The notes: generated by a model not told the origin, from the sequence alone. DNA of 64,000 nt from Macrocybe gigantea (GCA_011319805.1 SJRY01000266.1:124001-188000); one strand, 5' to 3'. Positions 42,327-53,673 are shown, counted from the stretch's first letter. Numbers and translations are program-made.

Positions 42327-45086
42327 TCAGACGCCTCCGCCCGACTTTTCAACAGGTATCTTGACCCTCTCTCGCTTCGCCCGGGCCGACTCGGGCGCGG
42401 CAGGGAGGAACGACACTTCCTTCAAATTGCCACAGATCTGCAACTCCAACCATCAGCTCTCCAAAAAAAAAAAAGACTACAAAAGGACGCCCGTCGCCCT
42501 CCCAAGAAAAAAAAAAAAAGCCACTCACCTCGATAAACTCGTCCAGCTGCAGCTCCGCGCCCTCACGCCCTCCCAACCCAGCCTGCTGCAACACATACTC
42601 GACCTCCTTCCGCGTGATCCTGTCGTACCCAGGCACGGAGCTCAGCACGACCGTGATCGAGTCCGCGCCCGTGCGGAGCTTCCCGCCCTCAGACGCCGCG
42701 CGCTCGCGCTCACGCTCGAACGCGTCTTTGAGCGCTTCGACCTCGCCCGCGTCGAACCGCGCGCGGGTGTACGTGTACGCGTATGGATATGGATACGGGT
42801 GCGGCGCTTCACCCGACGTGACATGCGGACCTCTCGTCGCGCCCGCAGCAAGACCAAGCACGTATGCGGTCCAGGACCCGACATCCCTGACCACGCGCTC
42901 CCACGTCGTCTTGGGGAGAGGCTCCGGCACGCCACCAGGGCTAGGGCCAGAGCCAGCAGCCACATCGACGAGGCCCATGCTGCGGAAGAACCGAACGGCC
43001 TGCTCGATCTGCCTCCTGCGCTCGCGCACGTCCCACCCGAGCTCGTCCGCCATGATGTCCACGACGCGCGGCAGGGCCTCGAGCGCCGCGTGCACGTTGA
43101 GGAACGAGAGCCGCGTGCGTCGCGCGAGGACGTCGATCGCTGTCTGTGCGTATTCGTGTCGTACGGCGTAGCGCACTTCCGCGTCGATGACTGTATCGTT
43201 TGGTGAATTACGTTAGGATTAGAGCGAAAGGAAAAAGGGAGAAGGAACGCACAAGGATACTGCGCTTGCAGCCTCTTGCCATACAAAGGCCACGTCCTAC
43301 CCGTCGGTTCCGCAAGCGCAAGAACCGTCCATGCCCGATCGCCATAACAATCCGCCAGATGCCTCGCCACGTCCGTCTCGAGGCCGTACCTCTGAATCAG
43401 CCCTATAAACATGTTCCTGCTCCATCCGTCGCTGCCGACGAGCCTCAGGCTTTCGGTGACGCACCCGCTTGAGACTTGGTGCTGCAGCTCAAACTCGAGC
43501 ACGGCGCGGTCGACCGTTTCCTGGGCCATTGCGCGGTAGGTCGTCCATTTCCCGCCTGCGATAGTGAGAAGCTTGCTGACTGGGTCCACGTGGATCATGT
43601 GGTTCCGGACGAGACGCTCCGTAGCGCCGTCGTCGTGGCCTTCGGCAGACGGTGACGACGACGATGCGTGGCGTGCAGAGAGGTCCCGAACGAGCGGTCT
43701 CAACCCGCTCCACGCGCTGAGCACGTCACCGCGCCTGACAAGGACGTCCGGAGAGAGGTATCGCCTGACCTCTTCAAGAACCCACCGAATGTCCTCTTCG
43801 GATGCGACGGGGTCGCGCTCGACGCGGGCAGGTGTGTCGGTCGTGCCGGCGATGGTGTTGCCTTGCCAGGGCAGGAAGAAGATGACGCGCCCGTCGGACG
43901 TCGCGGGGTCGAGCAGGCCCATCTTGCGTGGAGAGTAATAGTTGGGAAGCGTGATGTGGATCCCGGAGGAGGGTTGGACTATGGGCTTGTGAGACGGGTT
44001 GTCGAGCGTGAGGAGGGTGTCGGAAAAGGGGCCTGTTGCGTTGATGACGCCCTGTGATAACGTGTGCAGCTTGTACGAAAGTTGATGAAATGTGGGACTC
44101 GGCCTACCTTTGCGCGGACGCTCCATTCTTCGCCTGTCAAATTGTCACGAACCTTGACACCCTCGATGCGTCCACTCGCATCCTTGTGGAGCGCGGTGAC
44201 CTCGCAATAGTTGGCCACGGTGGCGCCGAGCTTGACGGCCGTCATGACGAGGGCCATGTTCATGCGCGAGTCGTTGTGCTGGCCGTCGTAGTAAACGAGC
44301 GCGCCGACGAGGCCGTCGCTCTTGAGCATGGGGAAGGTCTCGAGTGCCTTGCCCTTGCTCATGAGGTACGACGACTCCATGTTCTCCTTTCCGGCGAGGA
44401 CGTCGTAGAGCTTGCAACCTAGCCAGTAGTACGGGACCTGCCAGTACCTATACATCAGCCCCGTCAGCGAAAAAAAAAAAAAGAAAAAAAGATAAATAAA
44501 TAATAAAACACGAGGAGGCAAGACGCCGCACGCACTTGTATATGGGCAGCATGATGGGCAGCATCTGTGAAAGGTACGGCGCGGTCTGGAGGAAGATCCT
44601 GCGCTCATGGAGGGCCTCTTTGACGAGCTTGTACTGGTCGTAGTCGAGCTCCATGACCGCTTTTTGGAGGTAGCGCACTCCGCCGTGGACGAGCTTGGTC
44701 GACTTTGACGACGTGCCCGAGCTAAAGTCGTCTCTTTCCACCAGTGCGACTTTGAGACCGCGGCTCGCAGCGTCGACAGCAACGCCCGCGCCCGTCGCAC
44801 CGCCGCCAACGACCAGGACGTCAAACATCTCTTGCGCCTCTTCCTTCCTCTTCAAAGGCCCGAACGAGGTTGACTTTAGGGATTTGAGCATGTCTTGCCG
44901 GGACGGGGGCGTCCATGGGGGCGGTGGTCTCCGCGTTTCTTTGGTAGAGTCTGGATAGGCCGGGCCAGAGTTGAGGTACCAGTAACCTCCACCGGCTGTG
45001 AGAAGTGTCCCGCCAGATGTGATGGCGAGAGTGCGCTTGGAAAAGACCGCACGAAAGAGATTGGATCCACCTCGTTTTGTGGACAT
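42327..45086 (-). CDS. GUT2: FAD-dependent glycerol-3-phosphate dehydrogenase, mitochondrial
   Basis: Oxidises glycerol-3-phosphate to dihydroxyacetone phosphate, passing electrons to ubiquinone at the outer face of the inner mitochondrial membrane; used in glycerol catabolism and the G3P shuttle. Five exons, 820 aa, all phases consistent: 45086-44536, 44447-44108, 44051-43253, 43190-42529 and 42437-42327. A basic N-terminus with a hydrophobic stretch (TLAITSGGTLLTAGGGYWYL) fits a mitochondrial presequence/anchor. The FAD dinucleotide fold is VLVVGGGATGAG (about residue 90), followed by STKLVHGGVRYL. A conserved C-terminal domain (DAO_C) with YAVRHEYAQTAIDVLARRTRL follows. A Pro-Tyr-rich insert (near 42775-42800) is unusual. 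Divergent to SHO1. Confidence 0.95.
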
Positions 45087-45352
45087 GGCTGGCGTGTCTC
45101 TAAAGAGATGATAATAAGAGTGGTCGCTACATCGGAGCTCGAGTGCAATTCCACGCACGTTCGAAACCAGCGTCAGCGAATCGGAGAAATGAGATGAAAT
45201 GGAGAGTCGAGCGATGGACCGAGGCCAACATTTTCATGCTCACAACGACCGCGGCCGTGGTTTTGCTTTGCATGTGTCGTCGGTCCGACCGGCCCGTTCT
45301 CAACACTGCAAGGTCACAACATACGACACTCGCTTTTTTTTACAGAATAATT
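45087..45352. promoter_or_regulatory. 266-bp divergent promoter between GUT2 and SHO1
   Basis: The start codons face away from each other with only 266 bp between. It contains GCGGCCG (45250-45256), a CGGTCCGACCGG inverted block (45279-45290) and a T-run with TTTTTTTTACAGAATAATT just before SHO1. A CCGN-type palindrome could bind a zinc-cluster factor; this is inference. Confidence 0.55.
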
Positions 45353-47345
45353 ATGTCACGACATCCTCCGTCGAGTCCTGGCTCGTCCAACAGTCCTCCT
45401 CCTCCGCCGGATGAGCAGAGAGTCTCTTCGATACCTCTCAACGAACTTGGGCCTCCTTCAAATACGAATCCGAATGGTACAACCGACGTCGACAATACTC
45501 GACACCTTTATTTGCCTCCGCAGCGCCCGCTCGATGCCCGCGACTCGGCATACCGCCAGAGTTATTACTTTCCCGAAGCTTATCCGTCGAGAAGTCTTCC
45601 TTTTGTGCTCACTCTCGTGCTCGCCGTCGTACGTGTCTTTTCTTTTTTTTTTTTGGTCCCGCGGAAGTGATCTTGAATATGTTCGATCGTTGATCTGGAC
45701 GGTCAGCTTGCTTGGATCATTGCTTTCGTATCGCAAGCCGTCGCCACCGCCAAAGGCGAGTATGTCCTGACGAGTATACCTACAAACGCTCACCCTTTTC
45801 TACGCAGTCGGAAATGCGCACATATCGACGCTCTGGTTCGCTTTTCTCACTCAAGCCTACGTCCTCGTCGTCCTCGTCTTCTACACCTTCTCCACGTCGC
45901 CCACCTCCGACCCCAATGCACCCGCTTTCAGACCCGTACCCCCGTTGTCCCCTACGCTACCAAACTTCCTAACGCTTTCCATCGTATTCGCCGTGCTCGG
46001 CGTCGATCGCAACATTTACTCCGTTCCCGGGTCCATCCCCGCCCAAAAGGCCGTCGCAGCCGGCTGGCTCGTCGCCGCCATGCTTGACCTCGTCTGGCTG
46101 CTTTTCCTCTTTTCTCCAGGACCGAACGTCTTCGTCCCAGCGCGCCCGTCGGACGTTGAACAATCCGGTCAGCAGAAACCAGATGACAAGGAGGCACGGG
46201 GGAGTCGTTTCCTCTCGTTTTACCACCCGGGCTCGCCGCTTGCGCGCCAGCCCGTGGCTCCAGCGCAGTACGTCCCACATCCATACACATATCAGCTTCC
46301 ACCGCTGCGCTCAGAAGCCGAGGGCGCACTACCACCGCCACCTCCTCCACAGGCCGCCGCCGCCTCGTCGCCACCCCGCTCTGGCACAGGCCCGCTCCCG
46401 AGCACGCCGCCGCCCATCGCAGCCCCAACCCCAGGCTCTCCACGCCCACTCTCCGCCGCATCGTCCACACCACACGTCGTCATCGCCGGCGAAGCCAGCG
46501 CGAGACTCGGTCTCAGCCGCTCCGTGCGCAACGCGCTTGGCGGGTGGTTCAAGCGCCGGCCGTCCCTCCCCACTCGATCCAACACCGGCACCGGCACGTC
46601 CAGCGCGGGCGGTCCCGCCGCACAGGACGCACAGACGCGCACGGGCGAGACGACGCCCGTTCAGAACGTGCCTACCAACTTGGACGCGTTCCCCGCGCAC
46701 GGGAGCTACCTCGCGCGCAGCGCCGAGCAGGTCGGGTCTGGCGCGTCCGCGTCGGGGGCGTTGCTGCTGTGCTGGGAATCGGCCGTACAGGCGCCGATGT
46801 AGGCCTTAGAGCCAGCACCACGACGGACGCTACGGATGCAGCGCGGACTGAGGCGGCGGAGACGGAGGCGACGACGGCGGGCGCTGCAGGTATCGGAGCT
46901 GGTGGTGGCCGTGGTTCGGGTGGCGATAGGAGTTCTGGGGCCACGGTCGTTCCTGCTGTCGCTGCTCCTGCAGCTGCAGCTGCGGGTGGAGCGCAGGCTG
47001 CTGCACAGGCTGGCCAGGCTGGAGACGTGAAGATTATCGCGCGGGCAGAGGCGCTGTACACTTGTGCGTCGTCTTGTTGCCGGATGAACTCCCTGTTTCT
47101 GATTTTCCTTTTTTTTTTTTTAATTTTATTTGTGTAGATAATGGTTCGCCGGACGATCCGAACGAGCTCACGTTCAAAAAGGGAGACGTCATGGGGATCA
47201 TCGATAGCTCCGGCAAGTGGTGGGACGCCGTCAAGTCCACCGGCGAACGAGGCAGTGAGTGCCCTTTCCTTTTTTCCTCTCTCCTTTTTTTGACCGTTCT
47301 GTGATCTGGGTAGTCGTGCCCTCGAATTACCTCCGCCTCCTTTAA
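45353..47345 (+). CDS. SHO1: SHO1-type osmosensor with four TM segments and SH3 domain
   Basis: Plasma-membrane adaptor of the HOG MAP-kinase pathway; its SH3 binds Pbs2. Six exons, 437 aa, phases consistent: 45353-45628, 45717-45756, 45808-46798, 46930-47063, 47138-47254 and 47314-47345. Pro-rich N-tail, then four hydrophobic helices (VLTLVLAVLAWIIAFVSQ, TLWFAFLTQAYVLVVLVFY, LTLSIVFAVLGV, GWLVAAMLDLVWLLFLF), a Pro/Ala-rich linker and an SH3 (ALYTYNGS...FKKGDVMGIID...KWWDAVKSTGERGIVPSNYLRLL, the last part split by an intron). Intron 2 (45757-45807) has a GC-AG boundary. The linker intron 46799-46929 is my best fit, not certain. Confidence 0.9.
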
Positions 47346-47792
47346 CCGCTTACCAAGGAAACGACTTTTTCTGACGAATGATTCATGCCTGCTCATGACT
47401 TTCAACTTTTACTACTCGAGCTATACCTTCGGATCGGGATTTCGAATGTCGAATTGACGAGGACCAGGATCTAACATGGACGCATATGGACCTATGGGTC
47501 TCTTTTTTTTTTTTTTTTTTCAAACCCTTGCTGCGCACACGTACCGTACGTACACACGCGAATACATTATAGTCCAGTTGTATGTGTCTGGGATAGGAGG
47601 AGCCGAGCGTCGTAAGAAGGCGGCCACGGTGCATGCTGATCAAGCCTTCAAGCTTTGAGCTCCAAGTCCCAAACCCCAAGTTCGAGCACACCCACTTTTA
47701 TTGTCTGTTAACAACAACGCTGATCGTTAGTATTCAATTTTGGGGGGGCGCTGTCATCGTGTAATTACATGCAAGATATCAACGTTCCGCTA
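47346..47792. other. SHO1 3' region and F-box 2 3' region
   Basis: Convergent gene ends. Contains a T-run at 47503-47520. From 47755 it matches, in reverse, the 3' flank of F-box 1 (GCGGAACGTTGATATCTTGC), showing the duplication includes flanks. Confidence 0.5.
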
Positions 47793-49406
47793 TTACAAAA
47801 AGTACATCTCCAAGTCGAACCCTTTCCGACGAAAGGCCCTGAGAGCATGAAATGCCTCGAATGATTCAAGCCCTCGTTCAGGTCTTGGACCCCGAACCTC
47901 GATCGACTCAAGACAATGCATGACACCGGATTCGCCATTGTCTTCCCACCGACTCTTCACGGTGTCGACCAACAGTGAAAATGTAGTGTCATAGTCCGAA
48001 TCTCGACTCGGTCGAGCGTAAAAGTTGTATTCAAGACGTTGCAGTTGAGGTAAAATGACTTTATCGTGTTCGCCAATCACCGCGAGAGACTCGAGGATGT
48101 CGTTATAGATGCAGAACCGGTTTTCTGTGAGTTTGAGCACCGTCAATGTCGAGAGGAACGGAGCATAATGATCCCATTCTTCTTTGCTGATCAGAATACG
48201 TTCCAATGCGAATGTCTTGACCACGCATCGAGAGTCTGATATGAAAGCCCAAACACTGTCATGTGAGATACTGTATTCGTCAGGATCATCCTCCCAAGAC
48301 CGAACTGCGAGAGTCAGGTCTCGAAGAGCAGGTAATTCAATGTATTCCAATAGAGTGGTAAGAGGGGAATCATCCCTTCCACTGCCTTCTTCGAATACTT
48401 CCAGGGAAACTAAGGTGTGGTGAACGAGACGTATGGGTGGAGCGAAGCCGAAAATGTCGTCGACCACCTCACAGCACAGGTGCGATAGGCTGTCACATTT
48501 AGCGAGAGCATCCAGAGCGTCGGATAGCTTTACTTGAAGCAGTGAAAGTTTATGAAGTTTCCGAAAGTGATGCCATGGGACGCTGTAGATGTATATATTG
48601 TAAAACTCGACTTCGGCGAGCTGCGGGGCATCCATAAGAGGGAATGCGAGTATGTCCGGCCATGCATGGAGACTGAGAGATTTCAGCTCTGGAAAGTCCC
48701 GGCATGAAGGCATCACTGCATTCAAAGTCTCCAGGTCATTCACATCGACTATGATTCGGGCTTCTCGCCAACGAAGGGTCGAATCACGAATTTCATCCAG
48801 CCATCGTAAAGGCGCATTCTTGAAAGAGTACCGGGCATCTCGTAAATCCATGCCAACATTCAAATGACGGTTGCCAGATCTCGAAAGACACCAAATCGTT
48901 TGAGCCGCACGTCTCATCAGATCCCGGCCTTTTATCTGGAAATCTATGTTGATCCAAAGCGATGGCATGGAAATCGCTATCGTCCTCCATTGTTGACAAA
49001 CGGATGCAAGCGTGAACGGGATATCCATCAGATTCGGAGGAACCCGGTCAAGGTAGCTAGAGGTGCTGTCCGACTCCTCTCTTTGGGCAAGCGAACTGAC
49101 GTAGATGACGAATATCGAGGCAATAACCTCGACAGGCAGTATCCGAAACTTGGAGAGCACTGACAAATGTTCTTTCCTATAAAGCTCCAGCCTGTTCTTG
49201 AACTGCTGCAGACGGGATATCTGAGCCTCTAGGTTCGCTATGTCGGCTGAGATTTGAGCAACGACCTCCTCGCCCAGGAGACGTTCGGAATCAGATGGAA
49301 CGTGATTGGTTCCGAGAATAGGAGTCAGGGGGGAATAGAAAGGTTTTTCATCTGGGGAAGGGAGAATGGACTTGCAGGAAGGGCAGATATCAATATTGGA
49401 TGACAT
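47793..49406 (-). CDS. F-box-like protein, family member 2
   Basis: 537 aa, single exon. Same plan as member 1: CPSCKS, coiled coil, F-box-like MLPVEV-type motif (here ILPVEVIASIFVIY), leucine-rich remainder ending LRAFRRKGFDLEMYFL. ATG 49406 matches the paralogue starts; the frame extends upstream without need. It faces member 1, so the pair forms an inverted repeat around GUT2-SHO1. The promoter block CACGTGG...CTGACTCG is at 49431-49456. No stop or shift. Confidence 0.82.
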   Translation of the reverse strand: MSSNIDICPSCKSILPSPDEKPFYSPLTPILGTNHVPSDSERLLGEEVVAQISADIANLEAQISRLQQFKNRLELYRKEHLSVLSKFRILPVEVIASIFVIYVSSLAQREESDSTSSYLDRVPPNLMDIPFTLASVCQQWRTIAISMPSLWINIDFQIKGRDLMRRAAQTIWCLSRSGNRHLNVGMDLRDARYSFKNAPLRWLDEIRDSTLRWREARIIVDVNDLETLNAVMPSCRDFPELKSLSLHAWPDILAFPLMDAPQLAEVEFYNIYIYSVPWHHFRKLHKLSLLQVKLSDALDALAKCDSLSHLCCEVVDDIFGFAPPIRLVHHTLVSLEVFEEGSGRDDSPLTTLLEYIELPALRDLTLAVRSWEDDPDEYSISHDSVWAFISDSRCVVKTFALERILISKEEWDHYAPFLSTLTVLKLTENRFCIYNDILESLAVIGEHDKVILPQLQRLEYNFYARPSRDSDYDTTFSLLVDTVKSRWEDNGESGVMHCLESIEVRGPRPERGLESFEAFHALRAFRRKGFDLEMYFL

Positions 49407-49430
49407 GGTTGGTCGTGGGTGATGATTGAA

Positions 49431-49456
49431 CGAGTCAGAGTATTGTTTACCACGTG
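49431..49456 (-). promoter_or_regulatory. Conserved F-box promoter block, member 2
   Basis: Minus-strand CACGTGGTAAACAATACTCT then GACTCG, 24 nt before the ATG, one base different from the member 1 block. Confidence 0.5.
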
Positions 49457-50550
49457 GTAGATTGCCCCGATGCTGCATAGATATGTTGTCCAGCCCTGTT
49501 GGACAAAATGAACAAAAACAAGCACCTTAGCCTATTGGAAACAACGAACGTACAGCGGACATCCGTGTTCTTGATCTCATCTACAGCTGGGGTCATGGTG
49601 TTGCTCAAGAGACCTGTGGTTGTTCTTGAAATTTTAAGGGCGTGTTGGACTCTCGAGCGAATACCACACATCGTTCTTGGCGAGTGACCTACTGAACCCT
49701 CACATCCCCGAGCTCAAGCATTCAGAAAACGGTGGCTAGTGACTCCCAGCCATATTACCTTACATCGACGCACTCCACTCTTTACGGTAGCGGAAAAGGT
49801 CATGAACGACGAGTATACCTGGCTGCGCAAACGAAGACATGATGTGGTTTGTCACCGCTTCTGTTTTCAGTTCAAAAATACCATGGCTCTGTTTTAATCT
49901 GGACTGGGCGTAACGCATACAGACTAGTCACTTGATTGCATTGGATGCGGAAAGCCCGCATACAGCGGTTCCAAAAGACCCATTCCATTCTGTGAGGGAG
50001 AAGGCGCATACAAAATCATGCGACGAACCATCTCGTCGAGAAGAAAGGACACAAGTGCAAGTTACAAACCGTATCATTGCCTGGGCACTTTTTCCGATGC
50101 GGCAGTTGAAGCAACTGTTGTGACACTTGTTCTAGCTATCAGAGCTGGGATGCGGGCTTGCTGGCTTTGTATTCTCTGCAGAACATGTTCTTTCCAACGA
50201 AGCTTCGTCAAATTGATAGCGGTGGACAGGATGAATTTAAGAGAGCCCATCTATATCACGCGTGAGAATGGCTGCAGTGACAAGGTGAATGGAAGTTATT
50301 TCTGTCGCCCTGAACTTAACCATAATCCTAACAGGTTCCATCGACGGGTGCTCCCATCCAAATCACCCGTGTCTGCGACCAGTCGATGAGATGCCTGATA
50401 AGTTCAGACCCTCGGGCCTCGTCACGAGTGCCCAGGGACAATCGCGGCCACTCCCGTTCATACTATTCTCTGTAAACTGCATAAAAGAAGAGATATGGCA
50501 CCCTATTGCCCCGCTCTGTCGCTCTATTCTTCGAACCTCGTCTATCCTCC
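49457..50550. other. Intergenic with duplicated segment upstream of F-box 2
   Basis: 49500-49690 aligns with 58330-58510 (shared AAAATGAACAAAAACAAGCA), so the F-box duplication extends about 190 bp upstream. The remainder is unique. A CATAAAAGAAG TATA-like box lies near 50480, about 70 bp before the next ATG. Confidence 0.45.
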
Positions 50551-52124
50551 ATGGCCACTATCACCGTCTCGGGCTACGAGGACGCTCTGAAGACCCTCGG
50601 ACTCTGGCAAACCGAGCCTCCATCAGACGACCAGCGGATCGCCTTTGCAGATGCTGCCATCCGCCTGCTGAACGATAAGGACCAGACGAAGACGTTTGAA
50701 GAAAACGTCTACCGAGTGGGCACCATGTCCGTCAACATCAACAAAGCGTTCAACCGCATCGAGAACGGGTTTTGGGAGATGAATCTGCGATATGGTGATC
50801 AGTTCCCGGAGATCTTTGGTTTCCATGGAGAATGGAAATCGTACCAGACGGTTTGCTGTCCTCCTTTGCATTTCATTCTTGTGTCTCACACGACACTCTT
50901 GCAGCGCTGGGACAACCATCTCTTGCTGTCAAGCACTGTCGCGAACGAGTCAATCCAGATCCTCGACCGTGCGTTGATCAACCCATTGGCTCGATCTGTC
51001 GGTAACGATGAATTCGTACAGGCTTCAATAACGTTTATCTGCTGATGGTGCAAAACATCAAAAACGACCAAGATCGTTTGAACGCTATTCAGGAACTACA
51101 GAAATTCATTGTACGCTCTGCATAATTTTCAGCGTCGTACAATTTACATCCATAGGACGAGGATCACGACCGTTCCATCGAGATGTCCCAAGGTTTTCTG
51201 GAACTCAAACGCGACATTGAATATTTCGGGACGAAATTTGACCAGTTCCTGGCATCCAAGAAAATCGAGCTCGAGAATGAGGCAACACAATTGAACAAGG
51301 AGATCAAAAGCCTCCAAAGCGAGATTTCGATGTATGCTCCCATTGTCGCCGTAATCGTTATTGATGCTCATGTCAGACTTGAACAGTCTGAATGACAAGG
51401 TCTGTCAACTTTTGGTTACTGTTGTCTCGACGCACGTTAGACATACGATGATTTTCTCTTCTCAGATCAAGGATGCTGAGACCGCGCTTGCAGTTTCCGG
51501 CGCGCTTCTCAATGTACATGCGATTGTCTTCAAGTTCATCGTGTTTAGCTCACGCTCTGTAGATTATTGGATTGATAGTTTCCGGTTCAATCCTGTCGTC
51601 ATTACAGTCCGAACAGAAGGGTGAGCGGCAATTATATGGCCCAATCGTTGCATTCCTGTCGCTCACACGATGTCAGGCAAGCTTGACGAACTGGGCAGAA
51701 AACAAGCGCAGCTCGCAGACGTCAATCGAAGGCAGTCGGCACTCCCACACCTCAAGAGCGACTTTGATGGCCTGAAGCCGGATATTGACCTGATCTGTGA
51801 CAAGTTGATTCTGTTTGGCGAGATATGGTCCTCGGCAAGTCGTCTTTCATCTCTGAGATTCGTGTCTCACATCCTCCGGTCCAGGTTCGGAGTCAGAGTG
51901 TGCAGTTTTGCGAGCACCTCAAGCGCGGAATGAGGGCGATCGGAAACACGGTGAGAAATCTAGTTCGCTGAGCCTATCTGCTTGCAAGTAGGTTGAGACT
52001 TGAAACGCAGGTGTTCAAGAAGGAGGTACAGCTTGCGAGAGAAGTGTGCTACCCTCTCCAACGCGGATTGGTGCGATACGTGACCGAAATTCGAAACACG
52101 GGCGTTCCTCAGGGTTGGCCTTGA
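50551..52124 (+). CDS. Coiled-coil protein with central hydrophobic segment; unknown function, one-base break
   Basis: Nine exons fit: 50551-50850, 50905-51110, 51156-51331, 51387-51399, 51466-51513, 51563-51620, 51677-51834, 51885-51950 and 52011-52124. All junction phases agree except that exon 2 (206 nt) sits between two phase-0 boundaries, so one base is missing, near 51020 at a GG; pseudogenisation or assembly error. The product (about 379 codons) is almost wholly helical: N-terminal FEENVYRVGTMSVNINKAFN region, long coiled coils in exons 2-3 and 7, and one apolar stretch (IIGLIVSGSILSSL, exon 6) between them. That layout resembles ClyA/HBL-type alpha-helical pore formers, but I recognise no family signature, so a cytosolic coiled-coil role is equally open. 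Intron 7 is GC-AG. Confidence 0.62.
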
Positions 52125-52333
52125 CTTGATCTTTGTTGGAGATATCTGACAACCGAATTTGGGGTTTTGCGATTTGGGGAGTTGATCGGGACGCGTAGGC
52201 GCTGGTACGCGTCAAACGCATCTGATGACGAGACTGCACAAACGAGGCGATGCTGAACCGTAACTCAAGTGTCATTACAATTTACAGTAGACAAGAAATG
52301 AAAGTACAGAGCAGGGTCGCAGCATTTCTTTCC

Positions 52334-53566
52334 TCAATTACCTATGAAAAGCTCAATGAACATCATGTCGGAAGAGAAAACAAGGAAGAACGTACCACGT
52401 GTTTCGTTATAGGATGGAAGGGCGTCCGGATCGTCAAAGCCAAAAGCCGCACCTGCTGCCGGACGTGCTTGCGGAGCGGTGTACGACGGTACGGCAGATT
52501 CGCTCGGCCCAGACCCGCTCATCTGTCCCACCTGGCCTTCGACCTTCCACGCCCAATCATTGCCCGCCTTCCACCTAAAGTAGTCCCCGCCAAAGTTGAC
52601 CTCAAGATCGCATGCGCCCTCGACGCCGACAGCAGCGAACACGTCGTGCTGCTGCTTGGGCAGGTAGATGCCCGTGAATGCTGGCGGGAGGCGTTTGCCA
52701 TTGTACGTGAAGAAGAGCACGCCGGTGGCGAACTCGTACCCGCACCCGAACGTGTCCCCGGACCGAACGCGGTCGAGCTTGAGTCCGGAGGCGCTCGTGT
52801 CGTAGTCCCGTCCGCCGTTCGGGTCCTCAAAGAATTTGCGAAAGTCATCCAGATGAAGTCCTGCACTGAGGCGGTTCCAGCCTGGGAGGCGCCAAACAGG
52901 GTACGGTCTACAAGCTGTGCCTGATCATGTTTGAACATTCAAGAATTTAGAACAAATATAAAAGCGGGGGAGGGGGGCCAGCGACGTACCGATGGCAATG
53001 ATACCGTCCATCCTGAGAATCCTCACTTCATAATACACGCCCTCCTTGCCCTGCGCGTCGTACAGTCCTGCCACGATCGGTAGATCGCTCAACAAGCAGA
53101 CGGCCTTGCACTCCGCACGCGTCTGGACGCGCACAAGCGCCAGCGCGCCGTCGTCGTCAGGTTCAGTCTTGCGATCGCCCGGGTTCTGGATCGATCCGGC
53201 GAATCGCGGTGACGCGGGGTGCTCGACGCCCCAAGCCGCCGCTCCGATCTGGTTTATCCGCTCGACGGCCAAGGAGGAAAGCAGACGCGGCGCCTGAGGC
53301 GGGTACTCTGCGCAGAACTTCTCTGCGGCTTCGTACTCTTCTTCCGGCGCTTCGTTCCAGAGGCCGTATTGGTGCTGTCGTTGTAGGATGCGTGGGTTAG
53401 CGCGGAGAAAAGATTGAGCGGCAGGAGATGTTGGAGAACGCACAGAAGCTTCAGGAGCTGGTGTCCATGCGGGGGGTTCGGCAGATTCGTCTTGGTGATG
53501 TGAATGATGATGGATTTTGTCTTTGATGCTGTCCTTGAAAGAGTGGAGGAATGAATGGATTGGCAT
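52334..53566 (-). CDS. SPRY-domain protein with Pro-Ser-Tyr C-terminal motifs
   Basis: 387 aa in two exons (53566-52990, 52920-52334), joined in phase by a 69-nt intron. Basic His-rich N-terminus, an Arg/Gln-rich helical middle, then a SPRY domain split by the intron: ...YYEVRILRMDGIIAIG / TACRPYPVWRLPGWN..., GDTFGCGYEF, GVLFFTYNGK. The C-terminal tail has VPSYTAP and ALPSYNET; LPxY is a variant of the PPxY ligand of Rsp5/NEDD4 ubiquitin ligases. The yeast SPRY adaptors Ssh4 and Ear1 pair SPRY with such motifs but also have a membrane anchor, absent here. Convergent with the coiled-coil gene (210 bp apart). Confidence 0.8.
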
Positions 53567-53673
53567 GTCGAGACGTGGGCCTTCGATAGGAGAGTTGCTC
53601 GCTGAAGCAAAGACAGTGGTCCATTTAATCGGAAGCCTTTTTAAAGATTATCGAAAGGAACGTGGCATAGCCT

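Noticed and set aside
42529..42700. EF-hand-like stretch at the GUT2 C-terminus
   Set aside because: Spacing of acidic residues does not complete a calcium loop; only a weak resemblance to the animal enzyme tail.
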